DNA of 64,000 nucleotides from Nematocida ironsii. Taxonomy: Eukaryota; Microsporidia. The position numbers and the translations under genes are program-made. The DNA lies in assembly GCA_001642415.1 (NCBI GenBank), contig LTDK01000179.1, forward strand, positions 124,001 through 188,000, read 5' to 3'. This document shows positions 9,037 through 18,900 of this stretch, one piece after another. The notes beneath the pieces are model-generated. The model was not told the origin of the DNA. It was given only the letters and a program-made list of their open reading frames with translations, and ran no database searches. Every line of letters starts with the position of its first letter. The stretch's first letter is position 1.

Positions 9037-9768
9037 ATGGAAAAGTATACAGAGTTTAATGATCCAGTGACAGGAATTAATCCGTATATTAGACAGACTA
9101 AGTACAGAATTAGTCTATTTTCTATTATGTTTAGTTCTATTCTTATAAAGATAGTGCTGTACTTGCCAGGATTCTTGTACAAGTACTTCTTTTCTGGCAA
9201 ATTTACAAATATAGCAAATATTCCTAATAAGAAATTATCTGGTGGAAGAGTTTATCTGTGTACTTATACTACTATTTATGACATGCGCACATTATACTGC
9301 ATATTTAACAATCCAATGGTGTATTTAGTGAAGGGCAAAAATATAATCAGAGTGAACAAGTATGGAATAGAAAGAAGCACAAATGCTGAAGAGATAAAAA
9401 AAGCAGTGAGTATAGGAACAACCGTTGTTTTTTTAATGGGAGGTGGAATAACAAATGGAAAGATATACATAAACACAACAATAGAACAGGATATTTCTGC
9501 TATAAGCCAGTACATATCATTGCAGTATACACCAGACATAACATACAATATAAACCTATTTGGAAGGTGGCTGTATCCACAGTTTACATCAAAAATAGGG
9601 TCATTTATGTATCACTTGATATTTTATGCAACGATGAAGGAGACACCAATATGTAAGGTAAGAGTCGCAGAGACTCTGGCTGATTTATCAGAAATAACAC
9701 AAATAGAAATATCCAATGGACTAAATTCAAAAACAACTCAGAAGTTTTTTAGTGTCTTTAATGAATAA
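9037..9768 (+). CDS. LPLAT-like acyltransferase homologue lacking catalytic residues
   Basis: 243 residues. The N-terminus FNDPVTGINPYI followed by a hydrophobic segment (about 25-55) resembles LPCAT/LPEAT lysophospholipid acyltransferases. The block expected to hold H-x4-D is TYTTIYD, so the catalytic His is Tyr77 while Asp82 remains. The block expected to read FPEG-x-TNG is FLMGGGITNG around residues 132-141, so the Glu is missing. Spacing between the two blocks is right for the PlsC fold. It probably keeps the fold and membrane association but not acyl transfer by the usual mechanism. A very divergent active enzyme cannot be excluded. Confidence 0.5.
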   Translation: MEKYTEFNDPVTGINPYIRQTKYRISLFSIMFSSILIKIVLYLPGFLYKYFFSGKFTNIANIPNKKLSGGRVYLCTYTTIYDMRTLYCIFNNPMVYLVKGKNIIRVNKYGIERSTNAEEIKKAVSIGTTVVFLMGGGITNGKIYINTTIEQDISAISQYISLQYTPDITYNINLFGRWLYPQFTSKIGSFMYHLIFYATMKETPICKVRVAETLADLSEITQIEISNGLNSKTTQKFFSVFNE

Positions 9769-9786
9769 ATGAACAGAAACAATTAA

Positions 9787-10497
9787 TTACTTCTCATTTA
9801 TGTTTTCCGCCATTGCGTCATACGCATCTCCAAAGAAACTGCGAAGGGCACCAACTAGTCCCAAAGCTATCTCTGATAGTTCATGCGATTGCGTATATCC
9901 TTTCATATCCTCATACACCTTAGATATACTCTCAGTGTAATCCTGCTTATATTTCTCTTCTTCTTCTGCTGACTTAGCTGACTCTATGCACTGGCGTATG
10001 TCTAATATTCTAAGCCTATTATCATCTATTTCTAGAGAAGTATCCTTTAATTCTTTAATTATATCCATAACTCTGGTTAGCCCTTCTTTCAGCTGTACTC
10101 TAGACGCAGACACCTTCTTCAGCGAATAGGAAAGTGCCTCAAACTGCCTTGATACATCTCCCTTTGTATTGGATGCTAGCGCCTGCGAAGATCCTGCAAA
10201 TAGCCCAAACACGTCTGCCTCTTCTTTTGATACTTCTGTTCTTTGCCTGTTCTGCTTCTTTAGAGTCTCCTTCACCATTTCAAAGCCTGATGCCAGGCTG
10301 CTGGTTATGTTTTCGTATATGGAAGAAGCAGTGAATGCTTGCAAGAGTGCTTGTAGCTCTATTTCCATCATTTTCACGGACTCTCTTGTCTTCTTGTATT
10401 CTACCTCAGCCTCTAAATACGCATCAGTGTGCTTTGTCTTCTTGTATTCCTTTGTAAATTTGTCCTTTAATCTGGTTTTAAGCTTTGTATAATCCAT
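9787..10497 (-). CDS. Probable BAR-domain-like helical protein
   Basis: 236 residues, almost entirely helical and highly charged, with no membrane segment. The first helix carries YLEAEVEYKKTRESVKMM. A long middle helix contains RVMDIIKELKD, then a basic DNRLRILDIRQ turn, then an E/K-rich helix and a final amphipathic helix. This three-helix order with basic middle residues resembles BAR proteins such as Rvs161/amphiphysin, which bend membranes in endocytosis and the secretory pathway. Length matches a bare BAR domain without SH3. A generic coiled-coil protein is the alternative. It converges with the acyltransferase-like gene, ending 18 bp from it. Confidence 0.42.
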   Translation of the reverse strand: MDYTKLKTRLKDKFTKEYKKTKHTDAYLEAEVEYKKTRESVKMMEIELQALLQAFTASSIYENITSSLASGFEMVKETLKKQNRQRTEVSKEEADVFGLFAGSSQALASNTKGDVSRQFEALSYSLKKVSASRVQLKEGLTRVMDIIKELKDTSLEIDDNRLRILDIRQCIESAKSAEEEEKYKQDYTESISKVYEDMKGYTQSHELSEIALGLVGALRSFFGDAYDAMAENINEK

Positions 10498-11001
10498 TAT
10501 TTACTGAAAGAAAAATCCTTTATATATGGTGCTCCGAATGAAATTATAATTAGTCTATTTTATATCTGTATGGCCAATTATTATACAGGAGGGAAGCCCA
10601 GTCAAATAACAAACCCAAAACATCTCTTGCGCACCAACCAATCAATATCACATAATACCCGAGCCAGAAAAGTTCAAAAAGTAATTCATACGGGTTTTTA
10701 TGCTGTTTTCTTTAGCAGCATATCTACTAATTAATTTTTATACATAAAAGTACGCCAAAACTATAGTTGCATGGGCATAATTCACATAATCTAATGAATG
10801 TCACTGAAAAAACATTTCTATTATGCTTCAAACTATGATGCGGCAGGCTGTAATTTATATTATGATAGAAACAGATATTAAATATTATTTATTGATAAAG
10901 CTATATATTTCCATTTGGTTTGGGTTTATTCTTCTACTAATAAACTCCTGGCTAGTAGAATGAATAGATTGCAAAAATATGCCAGAGTATAATATTATGG
11001 T
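10498..11001. other. Intergenic region, no gene seen
   Basis: About 500 bp of AT-rich DNA between two minus-strand genes. ACCCG near 10657 and CGGGT near 10690 could form a weak stem, but no RNA gene is supported. Confidence 0.4.
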
Positions 11002-12336
11002 TTAGGCATGCCGTGTTTTATGGTCAATTTTCTCTTCTACTTTATCCAGCTCTGAGTCATTCGACCTTTTTATCTCCCCAAGAAGATTCTCCAGCTCTCT
11101 GAATTTCTTTGACATTTCTTCTGTCTTACGCTGCATCTCTTTAAAACTTGTTGTGGTTTTATTTGAAGAGACTGACTCTACATCAGAAACAGATGCATTG
11201 TCTACAGCCTGTGAGAAGGAGACAGGAATGTCCGTTATACTTTCATTGGCTGATTCAGAATGCTCAGAGGTATCGCTTTCATCGGGTATGACCTCTGGAT
11301 GCAACGATTTTTCTACAGATGGCTTTTTGACTACTGCATGCTTTTTTGCAGATGGTGCACGCACCTTTGGTGTAGTGATGGGTTCATACCTTCTTGTCTT
11401 TTGTCTTTCTGCTAGTTCGCTGTCATGCTGCTTCTTCTTTTTATTTATTTCCAAATACTCTAGCCGCTCTTTCTTCTGCATTTCTGACCTTGATAGTTTA
11501 TCCATCTGCTTAATCAGTGACTCCATCTCTGCAGTGCACGTGTATAAGGCTTTCTCCTTTAAGTCTGCCCGCTGCTTTAGCCTAGCATACTGTATCTGCA
11601 TCATTTCATGCTCTCTTCGAAGTTGCTGCTTTTCGTAGAATATTTCCTCTTTTTCTCTTTTTGCCTTTTCTACCTCTTCATCCTTGTGCTTTATTATGGA
11701 CTGCAGTATCTGCTTCTCCTCCTCGTGTATATCGGTTTCTTTGTTGCTGACTTTTTTATCCCGAAGAAGCCCCTTGGCTATCTTTTTCTGCGCATCTAGG
11801 GATGCCTCGAGCTCTAAAATCTTTTTCCTGCCCGCGGCCGCATCGTCCTTCTGCCTTTTTATTTCCTTTGTAGCATCTGCCAATGCCTGGTTCAAATACT
11901 TCACTTCCATTTTCAAACTGCGCTGATTGCCACTGTTGCTGTCTAATCGCTCTCTAACAGTTTTCTCAGAAACTTTTAAAAGCGTGTTTTCTCTCTGCAG
12001 GGCTTTCACTTCCTCCGTTACACTCTCTATCATCCTGCACAGTGTAGGAGATATTTTACTTGATTTGACTAATTCCGTAAGAAGCTCAGTCGGCAGCTCC
12101 TCACTTTCCTTTGATTTATACGACTTAAGAAAAACTTCCAACTCATCATATTGTATAGCCAGCTGTTTTAATAGAGAAATGGTTACCTCAACCTGATCTA
12201 TTGATATACTACTCTTTTTTTTATCTACACCCTCTGATTTCTGATTCATTAGTTTTCTAATGTCTTCTTCTACATCGGTGCTCCTTTCCTCAGAATGGTC
12301 TTCTACACTGCGGTTGCGATCCTTTGCGCCCTGCAT
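11002..12336 (-). CDS. Long coiled-coil protein of unknown function
   Basis: 444 residues from the ATG at 12336. The open frame extends 51 codons further upstream, but that part would overlap the divergent neighbour at 12374 and has a hydrophobic composition unlike the rest. Residues about 100-300 are heptad-rich coiled coil with abundant Lys/Glu/Gln. A Ser/Thr/Pro-rich linker (about 310-400) follows, and a short C-terminal coiled coil ends in DHKTRHA. No motor, membrane or zinc motif is visible. It could be a structural, golgin or spindle-pole type protein; I cannot choose. It shares a 37-bp divergent promoter region with the membrane protein at 12374. Confidence 0.7.
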   Translation of the reverse strand: MQGAKDRNRSVEDHSEERSTDVEEDIRKLMNQKSEGVDKKKSSISIDQVEVTISLLKQLAIQYDELEVFLKSYKSKESEELPTELLTELVKSSKISPTLCRMIESVTEEVKALQRENTLLKVSEKTVRERLDSNSGNQRSLKMEVKYLNQALADATKEIKRQKDDAAAGRKKILELEASLDAQKKIAKGLLRDKKVSNKETDIHEEEKQILQSIIKHKDEEVEKAKREKEEIFYEKQQLRREHEMMQIQYARLKQRADLKEKALYTCTAEMESLIKQMDKLSRSEMQKKERLEYLEINKKKKQHDSELAERQKTRRYEPITTPKVRAPSAKKHAVVKKPSVEKSLHPEVIPDESDTSEHSESANESITDIPVSFSQAVDNASVSDVESVSSNKTTTSFKEMQRKTEEMSKKFRELENLLGEIKRSNDSELDKVEEKIDHKTRHA

Positions 12337-12373
12337 TGTATAAATAGAAATAGTAATAAAAAATATTAGAAAA

Positions 12374-13216
12374 ATGAATATTTTGGCAATTGTAGAAGAT
12401 ACACATGGAATTCTCATTAAGCCTGCATGTTTCGGTATAATTTTAGTATTTTTATACTTTGTCATATACAAGCCCAGCTCGCTAAACAAAATGTGCAGAG
12501 ATAATAAAAGAGCTAAAGATCTCCTCTCATATGAAAGAGCAGAGACATACTATTACACGATAAAAACTCCTGAAAATATTCTTAATACTTCTGAAATACA
12601 AGAAAATGTGCTATTCATGGGATTATTAACCGAAATAAAAGATAAAATAAAAATGAACAAGATAGGAGCAATATCATATAATGACTTAAAAACACTAGAA
12701 AACCAAGTCAGTAAATACAGCAGGTACATATACGAACACTCTCATAGAGGTGGAATGACAGATAAGTATTATGAATTTCACCAAGAGTTCATGCAAGATT
12801 ACTTATTCAATGTACATAACCAAATAGAAAGAGGAAAGTCAAAAGATTTGAAATTCCATAACTGCATAAAAAAGAACATTTCCATAATATCAGAAAATAT
12901 AAATGATGCAAGAATATCAAAAAATATAAAAGAGAATTATAATGGCTTTATAGAGGACCAATTAATCCTATTAAAGTATATTTCAGATGACTGTAAGGAT
13001 GAAATAGATATTTGTAAAAAGAAAAAAATGATTGGAAGGATTGAAGGAAATATTATTTTTATAGAATTATTTAGAACACTTCCAGTAGTTCCTGCTAAGG
13101 AGTCTTCTGAATTTAAAAATAGAATTTTTAGAATCCATATGAATAACCACCTAGACGCACTTAGCAGCAAGTGGCAGATAATATTTGGATCGTCAATCAT
13201 ATGTACAGCAGATTAA
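12374..13216 (+). CDS. Single-pass membrane protein, function unknown
   Basis: 280 residues. A short N-terminus is followed by one hydrophobic segment (about 16-33), then a basic flank and about 240 mostly helical, Lys/Asn/Ile-rich residues. No signal cleavage site is obvious, so it is probably a signal-anchored protein with a large C-terminal domain. Several Cys (CIKKN, CKDEIDICKK) could pair if lumenal. I do not recognise the family. The A/T-rich codon use contrasts with the neighbouring zuotin gene. Confidence 0.6.
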   Translation: MNILAIVEDTHGILIKPACFGIILVFLYFVIYKPSSLNKMCRDNKRAKDLLSYERAETYYYTIKTPENILNTSEIQENVLFMGLLTEIKDKIKMNKIGAISYNDLKTLENQVSKYSRYIYEHSHRGGMTDKYYEFHQEFMQDYLFNVHNQIERGKSKDLKFHNCIKKNISIISENINDARISKNIKENYNGFIEDQLILLKYISDDCKDEIDICKKKKMIGRIEGNIIFIELFRTLPVVPAKESSEFKNRIFRIHMNNHLDALSSKWQIIFGSSIICTAD

Positions 13217-13690
13217 ATTTATATAGTTCATTCTAATTTCGGTTTATTGGATAAAATATTTGTACCATTTATTGTAAAATCTATTTATTTATAGTTTAGA
13301 TTTATGTGCAGGGAGAGAACTGCATTAAAATTTAAATTAGTATTAATTATTAGAATTTCGGGTTATGGAAATTAAGTAAAATGCCCTAAATGCGGCAGTT
13401 ATTGTATAGAAATATATTTTAATAAGAAGTCTATTGAATATAAACAAGACAAGGCATTAATTATATTTTATTAAAATTATAAATTCTCTTGGTAATGTAT
13501 TAATATATATTGTATTTATGATATAATAGTATAATAAGCAATAAATGTAAATTAGAAAATTAATCACTAACCAGGCTGTATAAGCATAAATGACCAGTAA
13601 ACATACAATTTCTGGATAGAGCAAAATCTATACAAAACAGGCACAGAATATAATAAGACAGAGCATTCATCTACTATTCTGATTTTCTGA
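13217..13690. other. AT-rich intergenic region with one TTTCGGGTTAT motif
   Basis: Contains ATTTCGGGTTATG at about 13355-13367, identical in its core to the inverted repeat arms at 570 and 827. Nothing else is recognisable. Confidence 0.4.
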
Positions 13691-14131
13691 TTATTTTCTG
13701 ATCTTTTCCATGTACTTCAGTATGAGATACTTCATTCTTTCAAAGAGATAGCAAGTATCCTTGGCACAAAATACAGGCTTTTGTCTAATACCGTACGGTT
13801 CTAAAATCTTCTCAATATTTTTATTCCAGTTATTCTTGTTGAACCCTAAGGAAGACCCTAAAAACACGGGCGGATAGACCAACTCCTTATTTATATACTC
13901 ATGGATAAGAAGAAGCTTCTCCTGCTCCTCTAAGTTTGCAGACACACTTAGCTCGCCAAAATGTCTGTTTAGTACAACATTCCGAGCCTGCATAAGCTTG
14001 TCGTGGGTCTTAATTAGATCTACAAACCACTCAACCAGCTTCTCATCGTACGGTTCGTAATATATGTTATCTAAGTCCTGGCTTTCATTTGAGTCTGAGC
14101 TAATTGAGGGCGCATCGGACTCTGTTGGCAT
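13691..14131 (-). CDS. Conserved-looking hypothetical protein, 146 residues
   Basis: The start is set at the ATG at 14131 (protein begins MPTESDAPS); the open frame upstream would run through the divergent zuotin gene and was rejected. The first 30 residues are acidic and Ser-rich, followed by a compact helical domain containing YDEKLVEWFVDLI, a Leu-rich helix, and a C-terminal block with two Cys (FCAKDTC). No membrane segment. I do not recognise the fold. It shares a 29-bp divergent promoter with ZUO1, suggesting co-expression with translation-related genes. Confidence 0.6.
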   Translation of the reverse strand: MPTESDAPSISSDSNESQDLDNIYYEPYDEKLVEWFVDLIKTHDKLMQARNVVLNRHFGELSVSANLEEQEKLLLIHEYINKELVYPPVFLGSSLGFNKNNWNKNIEKILEPYGIRQKPVFCAKDTCYLFERMKYLILKYMEKIRK

Positions 14132-14141
14132 AATTAAAGTA

Positions 14142-14150
14142 AAAATTTTA
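14142..14150. promoter_or_regulatory. AAAATTTTA element in a 29-bp divergent promoter
   Basis: The palindrome sits 10 bp from both the ZUO1 ATG (plus) and the ATG at 14131 (minus). It is the only distinctive sequence in the gap, and its symmetry would allow it to serve both directions. Confidence 0.55.
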
Positions 14151-14160
14151 TAGACTGCTA

Positions 14161-15105
14161 ATGAAAGTAACGCATTATTATGGACCAACCGGATTATCCG
14201 AGCGCAAGCCCGTGCAGGCAAAAACAGTAGAAAAAATGAAGACTCCAAGAGACTTATTCGAAAAATACACAATAGAAGATATTAAAGACTGGAAAACACT
14301 GGATCTGTACTATTTAATGGGATTTACTCAGGAGGAGGCAAACGAATACACCGAAGCAAATTTCAGAGATGCGTTTAAAAGGCAGGCCAAACTATTCCAC
14401 CCAGACAGGCTCTTATCCTGTAAAATAGATGATGGTGGTGCATCATTTATTGCACTGACTAAAGCACATGAAGTTCTTAGTAACCCACATAAAAAAAAGC
14501 TGTACGACTTCATTGCATTTGATGAAACCATTCCAGAGGACAGGGATTACACAGACGAAGAATTCTTTGCAGTGTTCGATGAAGTGTTTACTAGAAACTC
14601 AGTGTTTAGTGTGAAACCATACACTGTATCACTTGGAGACCTTTCATCAAAGGATTCTGATATCGTGGCCTTTTACAAATTCTGGCAGAATTTCGAGTCT
14701 ATCCGTGCATTTGAATTTTTGTGTAAAGACGAGGACTACCAAAGCAGAGAGATGAGAAGACAGGCTGCAGTTGAAAACAAGCAGCTGCTTAACGAGAAAA
14801 AGGCAGAGGACAACCAAAGAATAAGAAAGCTTGTCACTCTCGCAATAAAGCGCGACCCAAGAGTGAACAAAGAAAACAAGGCAAAGCCTAAGCAAGAAAT
14901 AACAGTCGACTCTGATGGATGGAAGAACACAGAGGTAGAGGCTCTGACAAAAATTGCAACAAAGACTCCCCCCAGAACTAGAAATAGAATTGATGTTATA
15001 TTCTCTGCTCTGTCCAGATTTGCACCCACCCGAAGCAAAAAGGATGTGCAGGCAAAACTGCTGAAAGTGGATGCAGCAATCCAGAAACTATCCAAGAAGA
15101 AATAA
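14161..15105 (+). CDS. ZUO1: Zuotin, ribosome-associated J-domain chaperone
   Basis: 314 residues. A J domain with the catalytic HPD tripeptide at residues 80-82 is followed by the zuotin homology region (FYKFWQNFESIRAFEFL, then basic helices with EMRRQAAVENK and RIRKLVTLAIKRDPR). This order is specific to Zuo1/MPP11 rather than general DnaJ. Zuotin binds at the ribosomal tunnel exit with an Hsp70 partner and stimulates its ATPase during nascent-chain folding. The C-terminus is basic, suited to rRNA contact, and has no SANT domains, so it is the short fungal-type form. The divergent partner gene is 29 bp away. Confidence 0.95.
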   Translation: MKVTHYYGPTGLSERKPVQAKTVEKMKTPRDLFEKYTIEDIKDWKTLDLYYLMGFTQEEANEYTEANFRDAFKRQAKLFHPDRLLSCKIDDGGASFIALTKAHEVLSNPHKKKLYDFIAFDETIPEDRDYTDEEFFAVFDEVFTRNSVFSVKPYTVSLGDLSSKDSDIVAFYKFWQNFESIRAFEFLCKDEDYQSREMRRQAAVENKQLLNEKKAEDNQRIRKLVTLAIKRDPRVNKENKAKPKQEITVDSDGWKNTEVEALTKIATKTPPRTRNRIDVIFSALSRFAPTRSKKDVQAKLLKVDAAIQKLSKKK

Positions 15106-15397
15106 CCTAAAATTAAATATTTGATTCTCTATTTTTTGTATTCTATACATTTTTAGCATATTTCTTATTAAATTTCTAGTTATTTACTTAGTGCCCTATT
15201 ATATATAAAGCGTGGATGTATAACAATAAAGCCATCCTAGAAATATTAAATAAATTCACTGATTAATAGAAAGCCATCATTTAAATACAGAAAGCAGATA
15301 CAAAACAGATACAAAGCATAAATAAAGTATACATTTAGGCATAGTAACAGTGAAAAGGAAAGTATGTTGAATTTATATTTGCCTGCTGTTGAATTTA

Positions 15398-15877
15398 TTA
15401 ATTAGTAAGAAGGGTGGTTGGCTTGGATATCACAGAATTCTGCTGCTCGGCTCTCTGGTACTCGGCTGTTATTATTTCAAACTTTGGATGGCCGTATGGA
15501 CAGCTTTTTCCAAGGGGGCAGAAACCTGCTTCGTAGTTGAAGCACATTCGTTTTTTATAGTGCTTATTACGGCAACTGTTTCCGTGCCGACAAAATCCTC
15601 TGTTGTACCAGATGCACTCTTTGCTCTTGCTGTTTGGATCAATGTGCAGAAAGAGGCAGTCTTGGTTGCTGCACTCTCCGTATTTTGAGAAAAACCAGCA
15701 CTCCGGCATTTTGTCTAGTGCATATACGTGAAGAAACTCGCACACGTCGCCTTTCTTGCAGAGCCCTCTCAGCCAGTGCTTGCAGACTATGGCATTGTCC
15801 TGCCTTTTGGTTCTGTCTATCTCTACTAGACCGAGCGTGTTTCTTATCCAGCTATCAAAGTCAAACTTAATCTCCAT
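15398..15877 (-). CDS. YTH1: CPSF30/Yth1-type CCCH zinc-finger protein, four fingers
   Basis: 159 residues with four CCCH fingers: CKHWLRGLCKKGDVCEFLH, CWFFSKYGECSNQDCLFLH, CIWYNRGFCRHGNSCRNKH and CFNYEAGFCPLGKSCPYGH. IVCKHWLRGLCKKG matches the second finger of yeast Yth1 and human CPSF30, and the next fingers follow in register. These fingers recognise the AAUAAA poly(A) signal and bind Fip1 in the cleavage and polyadenylation complex. The usual first finger is absent; the N-terminus has only about 30 residues before the first finger seen. The divergent neighbour is CHD1, 38 bp away. Confidence 0.9.
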   Translation of the reverse strand: MEIKFDFDSWIRNTLGLVEIDRTKRQDNAIVCKHWLRGLCKKGDVCEFLHVYALDKMPECWFFSKYGECSNQDCLFLHIDPNSKSKECIWYNRGFCRHGNSCRNKHYKKRMCFNYEAGFCPLGKSCPYGHPKFEIITAEYQRAEQQNSVISKPTTLLTN

Positions 15878-15915
15878 CCGTGTAATTATTTATTTTTGCT
15901 AATTTTCATATTACC

Positions 15916-18900
15916 ATGCATAAAGAAGAAGATTCCAGAAGCGATAACTCTACAGATTTTTTAGATACATCTGACAGTTCAGGATTTGACACAGATAACA
16001 CGCTGGAAGAGAGTGAAGACCTAGCAAAAAAACGGAAGACAGGCCGAGGGAGACCAAGAAAGTCGTCATTAGATAGCTTTGAGAATAAGAGGCAGAACCC
16101 TTCAGGTCACTTGGAAAAGGTGCAGGAGCTTCTTAAAGGACTGGAGCAGGAGGTGGACACGTGCTTGGAAACGCCGCTCACTAAATCCGAGAGGCGCCCG
16201 CAGAAGGAAAAAATAGAGCTACAAGACCCAATTCAAGGGGGAAGAATTATGCTGCCGCAGAGCCCATTTCTAAACCCAAAGATACACATACCAATAAACC
16301 TCCAGGACGCAGAGGACCCGGAAAAGGCGGACCTGCAGGAAAAGATACACAACTATCAGTACGTTAACAAGGGGCTTGCCAGCACCATTCAGTACCAGAT
16401 GTATCTGAACAATCTTGTGCTTATGAACAAAATAGCTGGAAAGCCAAAGAGTGTGGAGAGACATGTGGAAAAGCCGGTAGAGAGACAGGAAAGCCCAGAG
16501 GCTGTGCACAGCAGTGACTTTGGCGGAGATGTGGTCAGAAAGCCCAGAAGAAAGTCTGCAATTTCATCAAAGTCAATTCGGCTGGATGAGGAGGAAGATA
16601 ATGAAGAGGAGGTAGATGAGAGCATAGCAGAGGAAGAGCCCATGGAAGAGGATAATGTAGAAAAAATACTTTCGTATAATGAGCCAGAAAATACATTTTA
16701 TGTGAAGTATCGGGGAAAGTCGTATCTGCACTGTGAGTGGGTGCCACAGAGCGTGCTTACTGAGACCAAGACAGGAGAGATGCGGCTCAAGCGGTTTCTT
16801 AAAGCTCCGATAGTGCATGCAGATGATGCAGATTTGTTTGACCCAGATCTTATTGCAGTTGAAAGAATAATAGCAGAAGAAGAGGAGTATATTGATGAGA
16901 ACACTAAAAGAAAGATTTATTTAACTAAGTGGAAAAAGTTTCCCTATGAGTCTTCAACCTTTGAGTACTATGACCACCTTTCAGACTGCGAAGGGTTTGA
17001 GCAGGCACACGGAGACTTTATTAAAAGAAGGGAGAAGGTTTACAATGGAGTCACCCCAATTGGGTGGAGACCTTCAAGAGACAGAGTGCCAGAGTCTTTT
17101 GTTTTTAAGGGCGGAAGAGAGCTGCGTGCGTATCAGAAGGAGGGAGTCTCCTGGCTGGTTAATAAGTGGCTGTTTAGGCAGAGCTGTATTCTTGCGGATG
17201 AAATGGGGCTGGGAAAGACTGTGCAAAGTGTAGCATTTGTGGACACTATTATAAGCAAGTGTGGGCTGAAAAGGCCAGCACTGGTGGTAGCTCCTTTGTC
17301 AACAATTCCACACTGGGAGAGGGAGTTTGCAGCCTGGACAGATCTGCGGGTTCTTGTATATCACGGGTCACAGCCAGCAAGAGAAATAATGCAGGACTTT
17401 GAGTTTAGGACACCAACAGGGCAGCTTCTGTTTGACGTCATTCTTACAACATATGAAATGGCAATTGCTGGAGTAGAGCATCTTTCTTCTATATCGTTTG
17501 GGGTGAGCGTCCTGGACGAGGCCCACAGACTGAAAAACAGCAGAAGTAAGGCAGCGCAGACACTTCGGTCAATAGAGGTGGACCACAAAGTCCTTCTCTC
17601 TGGAACCCCGCTACAAAACAACCTTTCAGAGCTTTGGTCACTTCTGAACTTCATTGATGAGGAGAAGTTCCCTTCCCTAAAATACTTCCTTGATGCGTAC
17701 AAGATGGAAGAGGCCGACGATGTTGAGAGAATCCAGCTTTTACTCAAACCGCTGATGCTCCGTCGTATGAAGGACGATGTTGAGAGCATCCCAGTGAAAG
17801 AGGAGACAATTGTAGAGGTTGAGCTGACAATGATTCAAAAAAGGTTTTACAGAGCAATACTTGAAAAGAACATGGAATTCCTGGGCGCAGCTGGATCCTC
17901 TACCCCAAATCTACTGAATATTATGATGGAGCTGAGAAAGTGCTGTATCCACCCATATTTAATAGCCGGTGCAGAAGAGCAGATTCTTATGGAGAATGGG
18001 CAGGATATATCACAGGAGATGGGAGATAGAAACGAGTACTACCGTATTCTTATACAGAGCAGTGGTAAGCTTGTGTTTTTGGATAAACTGCTTGCAAAGC
18101 TGCATAAAAGCCACAAGGTTTTAGTGTTTTCACAGATGACAAAGTGCCTTGACCTAATCGCAGAGTATCTGCAGTATAAGGGATACCTATACGAGCGAAT
18201 AGACGGCACTGTGCGTGGTGATGTTCGTCAGGCATCAATTGACCGATTCAGCACGGATGAGAACTCTTTTGTATTTTTGCTGTGCACCCGAGCTGGTGGA
18301 GTCGGTATTAACTTGACTGCCGCAGATACTGTAATTATTTTTGACAGCGACTGGAATCCGCAGAATGACCTGCAGGCCCAAGCGAGATGCCACAGAATTG
18401 GACAAACAGCAGAGGTGAAGATATACAGGCTGGTCACAAGAAACACCTATGAAAGAGAGATGTTTGACAGAGCAAGTCTGAAGCTTGGACTGGATAGGGC
18501 AATTCTGCACAAGGATAAGGATAGAGACTCTGCGCACAACAGAAAAGGAAGAGTTGAGTCGCTTTTGAAAAAGGGGGCGTACGGTGTGCTTATGGAGGCA
18601 GATGATGTGAACCAAAAGTTCTGTGAAGAAGATATTGACAAAATACTTGAGGGGCGTACTAGTGTAGTGAGACATGAAGATCAGAAAGGAAACGTGTTCA
18701 GCAAAGCTTCTTTCCAAGTGGCAGAAGAAATAGATGATCCAGACTTTTGGGAAAATCTTCTCATAAAAAGGCGTGCAGCAGATGCTGAGAGCAGGCTTAG
18801 AAGAATCCTTCGTAAAATGGCGCGTGCCGGGCTTTTGTCTGATGAGGAGATTTCTGAAAGAATTGCTACAGTGCAGAAGATGAAGCTGGAATTAGACGGT

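Noticed and set aside
10650..10700. Small stem ACCCG/CGGGT as an RNA gene
   Set aside because: Only five base pairs, AT-rich context, no further arms.
12337..12489. Hydrophobic N-terminal extension of the coiled-coil gene
   Set aside because: It would overlap the divergent gene at 12374 and its composition differs; the ATG at 12336 is preferred.
14132..14272. Extension of the 146-residue ORF with a signal-like sequence
   Set aside because: Overlaps ZUO1 coding sequence on the other strand; the hydrophobic stretch is an antisense artefact.
18235..18717. Long antisense frames within CHD1, SEC21 and others
   Set aside because: They are shadows of GC-richer coding sequence, with no motif and no promoter element.
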